DNA from: Ruegeria sp. Ofav3-42
GTDB taxonomy: Bacteria > Pseudomonadota > Alphaproteobacteria > Rhodobacterales > Rhodobacteraceae
Reading direction: 5' to 3'
Assembly: GCF_022347725.1 (NCBI RefSeq)
Contig: NZ_JAKRGB010000011.1
Coordinates: forward strand, 124,001 to 188,000
Length of the DNA stretch: 64,000 nucleotides
Shown here: positions 45,077-54,770 of the stretch, piece by piece
Position numbering within the stretch: the first letter of the stretch is position 1
Layout of the letters: each line of letters opens with the position of its first letter
Notes under the pieces: model-generated
The model's input: only the letters and a program-made list of their open reading frames with translations
Database searches by the model: none
What the model was told of the DNA's origin: nothing
Position numbers and translations under genes: made by a program

Positions 45077-46399
45077 TCAACGGAAAGCGTGCAAATCACC
45101 TTTGGTGGACACGACATACAGTGTCTGCCCCGCCACAACCGGCGCTGTCGTAGCGCCGCCCGGCACTTCGACGCGATTCACCAGCGTCCCATCGACAGGG
45201 TTGAAGAAGCGAATGTAGCCGTCATTCGAGGCGATAACGATGCGTCCCCCCGCTAAGATCGGGCCGTAATGCGCATAGATCGGACCACGGCGACCTGGCT
45301 TGTCCTTGACAAAACCCGGCAGGTCCTGCGCCCAGACGATCGCTCCGGTGGCTGTGTCCAACCGGACGAGTTGGCTGCGGTCACTGATCAGGAAAATACT
45401 GTTCCCAGCAGGCCAGACCGTATCGACGGCGCCCTCGTCTGCAGTCCAGATCCGATCACCCGAGTTGGCGTCAAACGCAACGGTCCGACCAGAATGGTTA
45501 CCGATATAGATCGTGTCACCCACGACCATCGGCCCACCGGTGACATCAACAATCTGCGCTGCGGCCCGTCCGCGACGCCCGCCTGCGACGGATGCGTTCC
45601 AGCGGCGAATACCACCCCGACGGAAAGCCGCCGCGATATCACCCGAGCCAAAGGCAAAGACGGCAAAGTCCGAAGCGATCACCGGCGCAGGTGCGCCCAG
45701 AACGTTACCAACACTGGGCGTGCCCTGAACCTGCCAGGCAATCCGCCCATCCTTGGTATTGACGGCCCACCCGGTTTCATCTCCGGCAACAAGATAAAGA
45801 ATCCCGTTGCTGACCAGAGGTGCCCCGCTGCCTGTCGCGTTCAATCGCTTCTGCCAGCGGACGCTACCGGACCTGGCATCCAGTGCCGTCAAGCGGCCAT
45901 AACCGGACGAAACGTACAGCACGCCGTTGTCATAGGCCAAACCGCCACCAGTAGCGTCGGAATCGCCATCATTCGGCGGGATGAGGTTGGTGTTCCACAC
46001 GACCTGCCCCTGTGGCGACAACGCGGATACCGTCGCGCCCGCATCGAGCGTGTAGATCAACCCGCCCGCGACTACGGGCTCAGCCGTGATCCGCTGCTTG
46101 CGCGAGTCCCCTTGGCCGATCGAGGTGGACCAGATCCTTTGCGGAGTGGCGCGCAACTGGGCGTTTGTTGTACGAAACGCAGCTGTGCCAGCACTTTGTG
46201 GCCAGCTGGCATTGGCTTTTTGCGACGGCAGGCTGATCGGCTTCGAACCGCGGGTTACCACCGTTTCGGTATCGGACGCAGGCCGGATATCTTCGCGCGG
46301 ACCGGGCAGAATGACTTCGGGTTCCTGACAGGCGGCGACCATGGTCAGGGAAAGGGCTGCCACCGGCAATCCAATACGAGAAAATAGACTTGCTACCAT
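45077..46399 (-). CDS. bamB: BamB-like PQQ-repeat outer-membrane lipoprotein
   Basis: A 440-residue lipoprotein with lipobox VAAC. Its body is a beta-propeller of PQQ-type repeats (for example VLYVSSGYGRLTALDARSGSVRW in two pieces, DTIYIGNHSGRTVAFDA). BamB is part of the BAM machine that inserts outer-membrane proteins. The order yfgM-bamB-der supports the assignment. Confidence 0.9.
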   Translation of the reverse strand: MVASLFSRIGLPVAALSLTMVAACQEPEVILPGPREDIRPASDTETVVTRGSKPISLPSQKANASWPQSAGTAAFRTTNAQLRATPQRIWSTSIGQGDSRKQRITAEPVVAGGLIYTLDAGATVSALSPQGQVVWNTNLIPPNDGDSDATGGGLAYDNGVLYVSSGYGRLTALDARSGSVRWQKRLNATGSGAPLVSNGILYLVAGDETGWAVNTKDGRIAWQVQGTPSVGNVLGAPAPVIASDFAVFAFGSGDIAAAFRRGGIRRWNASVAGGRRGRAAAQIVDVTGGPMVVGDTIYIGNHSGRTVAFDANSGDRIWTADEGAVDTVWPAGNSIFLISDRSQLVRLDTATGAIVWAQDLPGFVKDKPGRRGPIYAHYGPILAGGRIVIASNDGYIRFFNPVDGTLVNRVEVPGGATTAPVVAGQTLYVVSTKGDLHAFR

Positions 46400-46441
46400 G
46401 ATCTTCTGAACTCGCCTGTGATTTTTCGTTCCGCCACCGGA

Positions 46442-47113
46442 TCAGCCCTGTCGGGCGACCAGAGGTTCTGGTTCTCCGCCCAACGCAACAATCAGTTGGG
46501 CCGCGCGCTGCTGTAAGTCCACGCCGACTTCCGCGTCCTGGCGCAGCGTTTCCAACCGCGCAATGGCTGCATCGACATTTCCCTCCGACACGTCAATTAG
46601 AGCCAGTTGCTCTTCGGCCAGCAAACGCAGCGGAGCACCCGGTGCGGCCAGCGCCTCGAACTGAAGGCGGCGATCGGTTGCCGGCAACGTCTCGGACTGC
46701 AGCAGCAACGCCTTGAAGGTTGCGATCGCACGATAGATTTCCGGAAGATCACCCTGGGATGCAATGGCATTCAGACTGCTGACCGCGTCCTGTTCCGAGC
46801 CGGCTTCAACCTGAGAGGCAGACAAAAGCATGTTGAGAATCGCGTCTCCACCGGGCGACTGGGCCTCAACAGCAGCGAGGCTAGTCGCCCGCTGTTCCGA
46901 TTGATTCTGCGACAGCGCCGCCAGAATTGAGTCGCCCAGATTCTCCGCCTGACTGGTCGCACGGGATTTGCGGATCTCATTGAAAGCGGCACCGCCCACG
47001 ATCAGAACAACCGCCAGCACACCGATCCAACCCCACCTGCGCAGCAATAGGAACAGGCGGTCTCGGCGGACCTCTTCGGTCACCTCATCAATAAAACTGT
47101 CGACGTCGCTCAT
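46442..47113 (-). CDS. YfgM-like membrane-anchored TPR protein
   Basis: A 223-residue protein with one N-terminal helix (WGWIGVLAVVLIVGGAAF) preceded by a short cytoplasmic part MSDVDSFIDEVTEEVRRD. The periplasmic part is helical and TPR-like. YfgM relatives (UPF0070) connect SecYEG with periplasmic chaperones. GGAGGG precedes the start. It lies 42 bases upstream of bamB. Confidence 0.88.
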   Translation of the reverse strand: MSDVDSFIDEVTEEVRRDRLFLLLRRWGWIGVLAVVLIVGGAAFNEIRKSRATSQAENLGDSILAALSQNQSEQRATSLAAVEAQSPGGDAILNMLLSASQVEAGSEQDAVSSLNAIASQGDLPEIYRAIATFKALLLQSETLPATDRRLQFEALAAPGAPLRLLAEEQLALIDVSEGNVDAAIARLETLRQDAEVGVDLQQRAAQLIVALGGEPEPLVARQG

Positions 47114-47339
47114 CCCTGCCCTCCGGGGCTGCATCCTTGGTGTATGGCGCCATGTCATACCCCGGCGCCATCGCCAAGCCAAGAGCCCGATTTCGCTCAA
47201 TCCCAAGGGGGTCCGGCGCTCTTGTACAAAAAAATAAACCGAACTATTCAGTTTAGTGTGGAAAAGGTACATAATCGTCCCCACTTTCTAGCATGACCGC
47301 CAAAAAAAACTCGGCAAAGAATTCTGGGAGTAACCCTGT

Positions 47340-48572
47340 ATGCGATTGATTTCACTGGCAAACGCCGCCTTGGTGATTGTTGTTCTGTTTCTATTGGTAT
47401 TTGAAAGAGACACTCTGTTTGCCTTTGCCGGGCGGGCGGAAGCTGACGCTGGCACCGAGGCCAGCACCGATTCCGGCGACGGAACAGCCGTGGATCAAGC
47501 GACCATCGGCGTAGTTGCCGTGAGGTCAACCGCACGCGAAATTGACAGCGCGGTGCTGTTGCGCGGTCAGACGAAGGCAAATCGCCAGGTTGAAGTTCTG
47601 GCCGAAACCACGTCGACCGTCATCTCGGAACCCAAGCGCAAGGGGACTTTTGTCGAAGCGGGCGACCTGCTGTGCGAACTGGACCCGGGCACCCGTCCCG
47701 CCAGTCTGGCCGAGGCGATGGCAGGTAAACTCGAAGCGGAAAGCCGCATCCCCGAGGCCGAGGCCCGTCTGGAAGAAGCCCACGCGTTGGTCGCCGAGGC
47801 TCAGATCAACCTGACCGCCGCGAACAAGCTGTCCGAAACCGGATTTGGTTCTGAAACTCGCAGAATCTCGAGCGAGGCCGCCATGCGGACGGCTGAGGCA
47901 GGGATCAAGACCGCCGAAGCCGGGCTTGAGGCCACGCGCGCAGGAATCGAAGCCGCTACAGCCGAAGTCGAAGCCGCCAAACGCGAGATCGACCGCCAGA
48001 CAATCGAAGCTCCCTTCAAGGGTCTGCTGGAGAGCGACACAGCCGAACTTGGCAGCCTGATGCAACCCGGCTCTCTGTGTGCGACGGTCATTCAGTTGGA
48101 CCCCATCAAACTGGTCGGGTTTGTCCCGGAAACCGAGGTTAACCGTATCCTCGTCGGCTCTGAGGCGACAGCGCAGCTGGTCACCGGCCTGCAGGTCGCC
48201 GGTCGTGTGACATTCCTCAGCCGTTCGGCGGATGAAACGACCCGCACCTTTGAGGTCGAAATCACGGTTCCGAACCCGGAGCTTGCCATTCGGGACGGCC
48301 AGACCGCCGATATCCGTATCTCGGCCGATGGCGCCAAGGCACATTTCCTGCCGCAATCGGCATTGACCCTGAACAACGAAGGTCAGGTCGGTGTCCGCAC
48401 GGTTGGTCAGGGCAATGTGGTCGATTTCCAATCCATCGTCCTGTTGCGTGACACGGCAGAAGGCGTCTGGGTCGGCGGCCTCCCGGAAACAGTGGATATC
48501 ATCGTCGTCGGGCAGGAATTTGTGACCCGTGGCGTTACCGTTGAGCCCACATATCGGGAAGCTGCGAAATGA
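47340..48572 (+). CDS. RND efflux periplasmic adaptor (membrane fusion protein)
   Basis: A 410-residue adaptor anchored by an N-terminal helix (LISLANAALVIVVLFLL). It has the usual lipoyl and beta-barrel parts around a long coiled hairpin (EAESRIPEAEARLEEAHALV). It joins an RND pump to an outer-membrane channel. The pump gene overlaps it by 4 bases. Confidence 0.92.
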   Translation: MRLISLANAALVIVVLFLLVFERDTLFAFAGRAEADAGTEASTDSGDGTAVDQATIGVVAVRSTAREIDSAVLLRGQTKANRQVEVLAETTSTVISEPKRKGTFVEAGDLLCELDPGTRPASLAEAMAGKLEAESRIPEAEARLEEAHALVAEAQINLTAANKLSETGFGSETRRISSEAAMRTAEAGIKTAEAGLEATRAGIEAATAEVEAAKREIDRQTIEAPFKGLLESDTAELGSLMQPGSLCATVIQLDPIKLVGFVPETEVNRILVGSEATAQLVTGLQVAGRVTFLSRSADETTRTFEVEITVPNPELAIRDGQTADIRISADGAKAHFLPQSALTLNNEGQVGVRTVGQGNVVDFQSIVLLRDTAEGVWVGGLPETVDIIVVGQEFVTRGVTVEPTYREAAK

Positions 48573-51500
48573 CCGGAATAGTCAGTTGGGCCGCCGACCG
48601 GGCCAGAATGGTTCTGGCCTTCATCGCCATCTCGCTGGTGATCGGCGGATTTGCCTATGTGAGCCTGCCGAAGGAAGGCGAACCGGACATTGATATCCCG
48701 ATGCTGTTCGTATCGGTTCAATTCCCCGGTATTTCGGCTGAGGACAGCGAAAGCCTTCTGATCAAGCCGATGGAAACCGAGATGGCCGATCTCGACGGGC
48801 TGGACAAGATGACAGCAACCGCCGCCGAGGGCTACGCTGGTATTCTGATGGAGTTCGAGTTCGGCTGGGATAAGTCCGCCACCATCGCCGATGTACGCGA
48901 TGCGATGAACACAGCGCAGAGCAAGTTTCCTGACGGAGCCGAGCAATACACGATCACCGAGGTCAATTTCTCGGAATTCCCCATCGTCATCGTCAACCTG
49001 ACCGGGGCGGTTCCCGAGCGCACAATGGCGCGCGTCGCCAAAGACTTGCAGGATGATCTGGAGGCAATGGATTCCGTTCTGGAAGCGGGAATCGCGGGCA
49101 ATCGGGATGAGTTGCTGGAGGTTGTTATCGACCCTCTGCGGCTTGAGGCGTACAACGTCACAGCGGCGGAACTCATCGACGTCGTCCGCAACAACAACCA
49201 GTTGATCGCGGCCGGTGAGGTTGAAACCGAACAAGGTACCTTTTCGGTAAAGATCCCGTCGTCCTTCAAAACCGCGCAGGATGTGTATGACCTGCCGGTC
49301 AAGGTCAACGGTGACCGGGTTGTTACACTGGGCGAGCTGGCGCAGGTTAACTACACTTTTGAAGATCGTGAGGGCACGGCCCGTTTCAACGGTGAACAGA
49401 CCGTCGCGTTGCAGGTGGTCAAGCGCAAGGGCTTTAACCTGATCGACACGGTCGAAGGGGTGAAAGAGACCATTGCCGCCGCGCAGGCGAAATGGCCGCC
49501 CGAGATGCAGGCCGCCATCCAGCTTGGCACCTCGAACGACCAAAGCCGCATAGTCGATTCAATGGTCAGACAGCTCGAAGGCTCGGTTTTGACCGCGATC
49601 GCTCTGGTTATGATCGTTGTTCTGGCTGCGCTCGGCACCCGCGCGGCACTGCTGGTGGGTTTTGCAATCCCAACGTCATTCCTGCTGTGTTTCGCCTTTC
49701 TGGCGATGATTGGGGTCACAATCTCGAACATGGTGATGTTCGGGCTGATCCTGGCCGTGGGGATGCTGGTCGATGGGGCCATTGTTGTTGTGGAATATGC
49801 CGACAAACGCATCAAGGAAGGCGTCGGCCCGATGCATGCCTATGTAGAGGCAGCACAGCGGATGTTCTGGCCCATCGTGTCGTCGACCGCCACAACGCTT
49901 TGTGCCTTCCTGCCCATGCTGTTCTGGCCCGGCGTTCCGGGCGAGTTCATGAAGATGCTGCCGATCACGCTGATCTTTGTACTGTCGGCGTCGCTGGTTG
50001 TGGCTCTGATCTATCTGCCAGTTGTGGGCGGTGTTTCGGGGCGGGTAAGCCGGGTGTTTGACCGCATCTCTGACTGGTTGCGCGCCAAAACCGCATGGTG
50101 GGTGCGCGCCATTATGATCCCGCCGGTACTGTATATGATGTTCCTGGGCGCGATGCAGATGGTGAACCCCGATTACCTGATGCCCGGATCGTCCGCTGGC
50201 GGTGTGCTGCTCGGTGCCTTGTTGCTGATGTTCGGGGCCTTTGGCGGATCGATCACGCTGAGCGCGGCCAAAATTCAGCGCGCGCCCGATAACCATGTGC
50301 ACACTGCCCGCGAACATACCAACTTTGGCTATGTGATGAAGTTCTTGGTCGGCAATCCGATCATGCCAATTGTGTCTATCGTCGCGATCGGTTTCGCCGT
50401 TGTCGCGGTGATGACTGCCTTTGGAAACAACAATCGCGGTGTCGAGTTTTTTGTGGAAACCGAGCCGGAACAGGCCACGGCCTATGTCCGCGCGCGGGGC
50501 AACCTCTCACTGACGGAAAAGGACGCGATGGTTCTGGCCGCTGAAGAGATCATCAGCGCGCATCCTGCGGTCGTCAACGTCTTTGCCTTTGCTGGCGAAG
50601 GCGGGTTGAACCAGAACACCGGCGGTGCAGAGGCACCGGCTGATACAGTGGGTCGTGTTCAGTTCGAGATCATCCCGTGGGAGGACCGGCCCAATCTGTC
50701 CGAACCGATTTTGGGCGGCTTGCTGGATCGCGAAACCATTGCGCCGGAATATGATGGAAACGTAGTTCTGGACGATTTGACTGCTGATCTGGCCAACCTG
50801 CCGGGCTTCATCGTTGATATCCAACCGCTGGAACAGGGTCCGGCCTCGGCCAAACCGGTTCACCTTCGCATCAGGGCGGACGGCTGGGAAGACCTGACCT
50901 CGGCCACCGTAGCAGCGAGAGAAGTGTTCGATGAGACCCCGGGTCTGATCAAGATCGAAGACTCACTCCCCCTGCCCGGTATCGACTGGCAGATTGACGT
51001 GGATGTCGCCAAGGCTGGCCGTTTCGGCGCGGACGTGGCGACCGTCGGCGCGATGGTTCAATTGGTCACACGCGGGCTGTTGTTGGGTGAAATGCGCCCT
51101 GAAAGTGTGGACGAGGAAATCGAAATCCGTGTCCGCCTGCCCGATGAGGATCGGGTTCTGTCCACGCTCGATACGCTCAAAGTGCGCACGCCCGATGGTC
51201 TGGTGCCTTTGTCGAACTTTGTTACGCGCAAGCCTGTGGCCAAGCTGGCCGAGATCAACCGGATCAATCAGCAGCGTTACTACGATGTGAAAGCGGACGT
51301 TGAACCGGGCCTGAGCAAGGTTGTGACCGACAATCCGGACGGAACCGAACAGCGCCTGGCCGTTGTGCGCGAGGTCGTCGAAGGGGTCGAACCTGTCGGA
51401 TCAACCATCGCAGGCCCGACGGGCAAAACCTTTGAACTGGTTACGCTGACGGGTGCAGACAGCGTCGATGCCGTGCGCGCTGACCTCGACTCCAGTGACG

Positions 51501-52366
51501 CTCGGATCAGTCTGATCAACCCCAACGAACGCATTGCGGTGCTGACCGAGTGGCTGGAAACCGATCCTTTCGGCAACGCCGTCAGCTGGGAATGGACCGG
51601 GGATCAGGAAGAACAGGCGGAATCGGGTGCCTTCCTATCCAGCGCGTTTCTTGCCGCGCTGGGGCTGATGTTTGTGATCCTGCTGGCCCAGTTCAACTCG
51701 TTCTACAACTCGGTTCTGGTTCTGCTGGCTGTGGTTTTGTCGACCACCGGTGTTCTGATCGGTATGATGGTCATGCAGCAGCCCTTCTCGATCATCATGA
51801 CCGGGACTGGTATTGTGGCTCTGGCGGGGATCGTGGTGAACAACAACATTGTTCTGATCGACACCTATCAGGAATACAGCCGCTATATGCCCCGGATCGA
51901 GGCGATTATCCGCACGGCCGAGGCGCGTATCCGCCCGGTTCTGTTGACCACGTTGACGACGATGGCCGGTCTGACACCGATGATGTTCGGCTTGTCGCTG
52001 GACTTCATCAACGGCGGCTATTCCATCGACAGCCCGACCGCGCTGTGGTGGAAGCAGCTGGCAACTGCTGTCGTGTTCGGTTTGGGCATCGCGACGGTTC
52101 TGACCCTGATCGTGACGCCATCGTTCCTGGCCTTGCGTGTCTGGGTCACGACCTATGCGATCTGGACTGGCAAAGCACTGGCACGTGTCACAGCCGGTCG
52201 GTCCAGCCAGGTCGCTCAGGACATGGCCGTTGGCCGCGCCGCTATGCAGGCTCAGGCCACGGAAGTTGTTTGGGATGATGAAGCCGTCGCTGCGGCAGAC
52301 CCGGATGCCCGGAAGGATGATCGCCCCGATCACCCGCCCACGACGCCTCTCAAGGCGGCTGAGTAA
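48569..52366 (+). CDS. RND efflux pump permease, extended form
   Basis: A 1265-residue inner-membrane pump of the AcrB family. It keeps the twelve-helix plan and two periplasmic domains. It is about 200 residues longer than typical (1030-1050), with an insert in the central region near TM6-7 (GSSAGGVLLGALLLMFGAFG) and a charged C-terminal tail of about 75 residues. The TM4 motif reads LVDGAIVVVEY, so the second Asp of the AcrB proton relay is Gly; the TM10 motif reads VVNNNIVLID, with Asn in place of Lys. The substrate is unknown. No outer-membrane channel gene is adjacent. Confidence 0.93.
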   Translation: MTGIVSWAADRARMVLAFIAISLVIGGFAYVSLPKEGEPDIDIPMLFVSVQFPGISAEDSESLLIKPMETEMADLDGLDKMTATAAEGYAGILMEFEFGWDKSATIADVRDAMNTAQSKFPDGAEQYTITEVNFSEFPIVIVNLTGAVPERTMARVAKDLQDDLEAMDSVLEAGIAGNRDELLEVVIDPLRLEAYNVTAAELIDVVRNNNQLIAAGEVETEQGTFSVKIPSSFKTAQDVYDLPVKVNGDRVVTLGELAQVNYTFEDREGTARFNGEQTVALQVVKRKGFNLIDTVEGVKETIAAAQAKWPPEMQAAIQLGTSNDQSRIVDSMVRQLEGSVLTAIALVMIVVLAALGTRAALLVGFAIPTSFLLCFAFLAMIGVTISNMVMFGLILAVGMLVDGAIVVVEYADKRIKEGVGPMHAYVEAAQRMFWPIVSSTATTLCAFLPMLFWPGVPGEFMKMLPITLIFVLSASLVVALIYLPVVGGVSGRVSRVFDRISDWLRAKTAWWVRAIMIPPVLYMMFLGAMQMVNPDYLMPGSSAGGVLLGALLLMFGAFGGSITLSAAKIQRAPDNHVHTAREHTNFGYVMKFLVGNPIMPIVSIVAIGFAVVAVMTAFGNNNRGVEFFVETEPEQATAYVRARGNLSLTEKDAMVLAAEEIISAHPAVVNVFAFAGEGGLNQNTGGAEAPADTVGRVQFEIIPWEDRPNLSEPILGGLLDRETIAPEYDGNVVLDDLTADLANLPGFIVDIQPLEQGPASAKPVHLRIRADGWEDLTSATVAAREVFDETPGLIKIEDSLPLPGIDWQIDVDVAKAGRFGADVATVGAMVQLVTRGLLLGEMRPESVDEEIEIRVRLPDEDRVLSTLDTLKVRTPDGLVPLSNFVTRKPVAKLAEINRINQQRYYDVKADVEPGLSKVVTDNPDGTEQRLAVVREVVEGVEPVGSTIAGPTGKTFELVTLTGADSVDAVRADLDSSDARISLINPNERIAVLTEWLETDPFGNAVSWEWTGDQEEQAESGAFLSSAFLAALGLMFVILLAQFNSFYNSVLVLLAVVLSTTGVLIGMMVMQQPFSIIMTGTGIVALAGIVVNNNIVLIDTYQEYSRYMPRIEAIIRTAEARIRPVLLTTLTTMAGLTPMMFGLSLDFINGGYSIDSPTALWWKQLATAVVFGLGIATVLTLIVTPSFLALRVWVTTYAIWTGKALARVTAGRSSQVAQDMAVGRAAMQAQATEVVWDDEAVAAADPDARKDDRPDHPPTTPLKAAE

Positions 52367-52369
52367 CGG

Positions 52370-52402
52370 AAATGGCGAACCCCGGGGTTCGCCATTTTTC
52401 TT
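52370..52402 (+). terminator. Terminator of the RND operon
   Basis: A perfect 26-bp palindrome (AATGGCGAACCCC with its complement) followed by TTTTTC. Confidence 0.9.
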
Positions 52403-52411
52403 TGCGCCGGA

Positions 52412-52735
52412 TTAATCGGTGAACACGTATTCACCCAGATCGCACAGGTCCAGGCCAAAGTCTTCGACCGACGAACCGTCGTGGAACGCACCACGAATGT
52501 CGTAGATGCATGTGCTCAACCCGTCCGCAATAACAACGTCAGCTTCGTAGTCGGGGGCGAGGTAGCCGCCGCGCAGCAGATTGCCCTCCCAATCACTGGA
52601 CGACGCGGGCGAGACATTGAACTCGACCAGATCCGCACTGGAGTCATTTACCACCAGAAACTCAAGATCATCGGCAAGTGCCGAAGTCGCCATAAATACA
52701 GTTGCGGTCAACGCTGCTGCTGCACGCATTTTCAT
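52412..52735 (-). CDS. Small secreted protein
   Basis: A 107-residue protein with a signal peptide (MKMRAAAALTATVFMATSALA). The mature part is acidic with two cysteines (STCIYDIRG, DLCDLGEYV) that may pair. AGGA lies seven bases upstream of the ATG. No family recognised. Confidence 0.75.
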   Translation of the reverse strand: MKMRAAAALTATVFMATSALADDLEFLVVNDSSADLVEFNVSPASSSDWEGNLLRGGYLAPDYEADVVIADGLSTCIYDIRGAFHDGSSVEDFGLDLCDLGEYVFTD

Positions 52736-52893
52736 CAGATATTCCTTTGTTTAGGGATCGGCCAAAGCACCAAGCACTATGCCTGTCGATAAAATGTCAT
52801 CAACGAAAAAAATCGTCAAATTAAACGTGGATAAATGAACGTGTTATCAAAGCGCCGTTCAGCGTTAAATCCGCCATAACCCTCGTGACTGAA

Positions 52894-54714
52894 TCAGGCG
52901 GCGTCAGCTTGCTGACGGCTCCACAATTGCGCGTACCGACCTTCGCGTCTCAAAAGTTGGTCATGGGTCCCCTGCTCCAGGATCTCACCCTGTTCCAGCA
53001 CCACGATCCGATCCGCTTCGGCAATAGTGCTGAGGCGATGGGCGATAGTCAGCACTGTACGCCCCTCGCCTGCCCGCGCCAGAGCGTCCTTGATGTCCTG
53101 TTCGGTGTCCGTGTCCAGCGCCGAGGTCGCCTCATCCAGCAACAGGATCGGCGGGTTCTTCAGCAACGTGCGCGCGATCCCAACGCGTTGCTTTTCACCG
53201 CCTGACAGCTTCAGCCCACGTTCACCAACTTTGGTGTCGTAACCTTCGGGCAGCGTAACAATGAAATCATGGATCTGAGCGGCCTTGGCGGCGGCTTCAA
53301 CATCTTCCTGAGTGGCGCCGTCGCGGCCATAGGCGATGTTATAGCGGATGGTATCATTGAACAGCACTGTGTCCTGCGGCACCACACCGATGGCAGCATG
53401 CAGGCTGTTCAGGGTGACGTCGCGCACATCATGCCCGTCGATCTTCAGAGCCCCTCCGGTGACATCGTAGAAGCGGAACAGCAGACGCCCGATGGTGGAT
53501 TTGCCCGACCCGGTAGCCCCGACAATCGCAACAGTCTGACCAGCCGGAACGGTCAGCGACACACCTTTGAGTATTTCGCGATCCGCATCGTAGCCAAAGC
53601 GGACGTTATCCAATGTCACTTCGCCGCCATTAACGACCAGTTCCGGCGCGCCTGGCTTGTCCGAGACTTCGGCGGGTTGTTCCAGCAGATCAAACATCTG
53701 TCCCATATCCACCAGAGACTGACGGATTTCACGATACACGGTGCCCAAAAAGTTCAGCGGCACGGTGATCTGGATCATGTAGGCATTGACCATGACAAAA
53801 TCGCCGACGGTAAGCGTGCCCTGCTGCACTCCGATGGCCGCCAGAACCATCACGCCAATCAGACCGCAGGTAATAAGAAAAGACTGGCCGAAATTCAGGA
53901 ACGCCAGCGAATACGCCGTCTTGAGCGCCGCCCCTGCATAGGCTTTCATTGAGACGTCGTACCGTTCAGCTTCGCGCCGTTCGGCATTGAAATACTTGAC
54001 AGTTTCGAAGTTCAGCAGGCTGTCGATGGCGCGCTGGTTAGCCTCGGTATCCTGATCGTTCATCTCGCGCCGCAGTTTCACGCGCCACTCCGTCACCGCG
54101 AAGGTGAACCAGATATACAGCGCGATAGTGACCGCGACGACGACCAGATACCAGACATCGAACAGCCACATCAGGATGATCGCAACCAGCAACAGTTCGA
54201 GGATCAGCGGCCCGATGGAAAACAGCAGGAAGCGCAGCAGGAACTCCACGCCCTTAACGCCGCGCTCGATGATCCGGCTCAGCCCGCCGGTCCGGCGCGT
54301 CACATGGTATCGCATGGACAGCTGGTGAATGTGCTGGAACGTCTCAAGCGCCAGCGCACGCAGCGCCCGTTGCCCTACCGGAGCAAAGGCCGCGTCGCGC
54401 AGTTGCTGAAAACCAACAGTCATCATTCGCGCGACGCCATAGGCGACGGTCAGGCCCACGGCACCCAGCGCCAGCGGCGGAACACCCTCGCCCGCCAGAC
54501 CGTCGACCGCGCCTTTGTAAAGGATAGGCGTATAAACCGCGATCAGCTTTGCCAGCACCAACATCCCCATGGCCAGCACGACGCGTCGTTTTACCCACGG
54601 TTCGTCTGCGGGCCACATATAAGGAGCTACCTTGCGGATCGTGCGCCAACCAGAGCGTCGTTCGTCGGGCGTGGGCATATCGGCTGAGGTCATCGGCGCT
54701 GTTCGTCTCATCAC
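52894..54714 (-). CDS. Atm1-type ABC exporter
   Basis: A 606-residue half transporter with six membrane helices and an ATPase domain (Walker A GATGSGKST, signature LSGGEKQRVGIART, Walker B LLLDEATSALD). It is close to the mitochondrial Atm1/ABCB7 group (TGGLSRIIERGVKGVEFLLRF, FETVKYFNAERREAERYD), which exports glutathione-related or iron-sulfur-related compounds and aids metal tolerance. Works as a homodimer. Confidence 0.9.
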   Translation of the reverse strand: MMRRTAPMTSADMPTPDERRSGWRTIRKVAPYMWPADEPWVKRRVVLAMGMLVLAKLIAVYTPILYKGAVDGLAGEGVPPLALGAVGLTVAYGVARMMTVGFQQLRDAAFAPVGQRALRALALETFQHIHQLSMRYHVTRRTGGLSRIIERGVKGVEFLLRFLLFSIGPLILELLLVAIILMWLFDVWYLVVVAVTIALYIWFTFAVTEWRVKLRREMNDQDTEANQRAIDSLLNFETVKYFNAERREAERYDVSMKAYAGAALKTAYSLAFLNFGQSFLITCGLIGVMVLAAIGVQQGTLTVGDFVMVNAYMIQITVPLNFLGTVYREIRQSLVDMGQMFDLLEQPAEVSDKPGAPELVVNGGEVTLDNVRFGYDADREILKGVSLTVPAGQTVAIVGATGSGKSTIGRLLFRFYDVTGGALKIDGHDVRDVTLNSLHAAIGVVPQDTVLFNDTIRYNIAYGRDGATQEDVEAAAKAAQIHDFIVTLPEGYDTKVGERGLKLSGGEKQRVGIARTLLKNPPILLLDEATSALDTDTEQDIKDALARAGEGRTVLTIAHRLSTIAEADRIVVLEQGEILEQGTHDQLLRREGRYAQLWSRQQADAA

Positions 54715-54770
54715 TACCTGATCTGCGGTCAGAGATAGGCCCTGGGCCCCGCAAGGGCCAGAGGCAAAGT

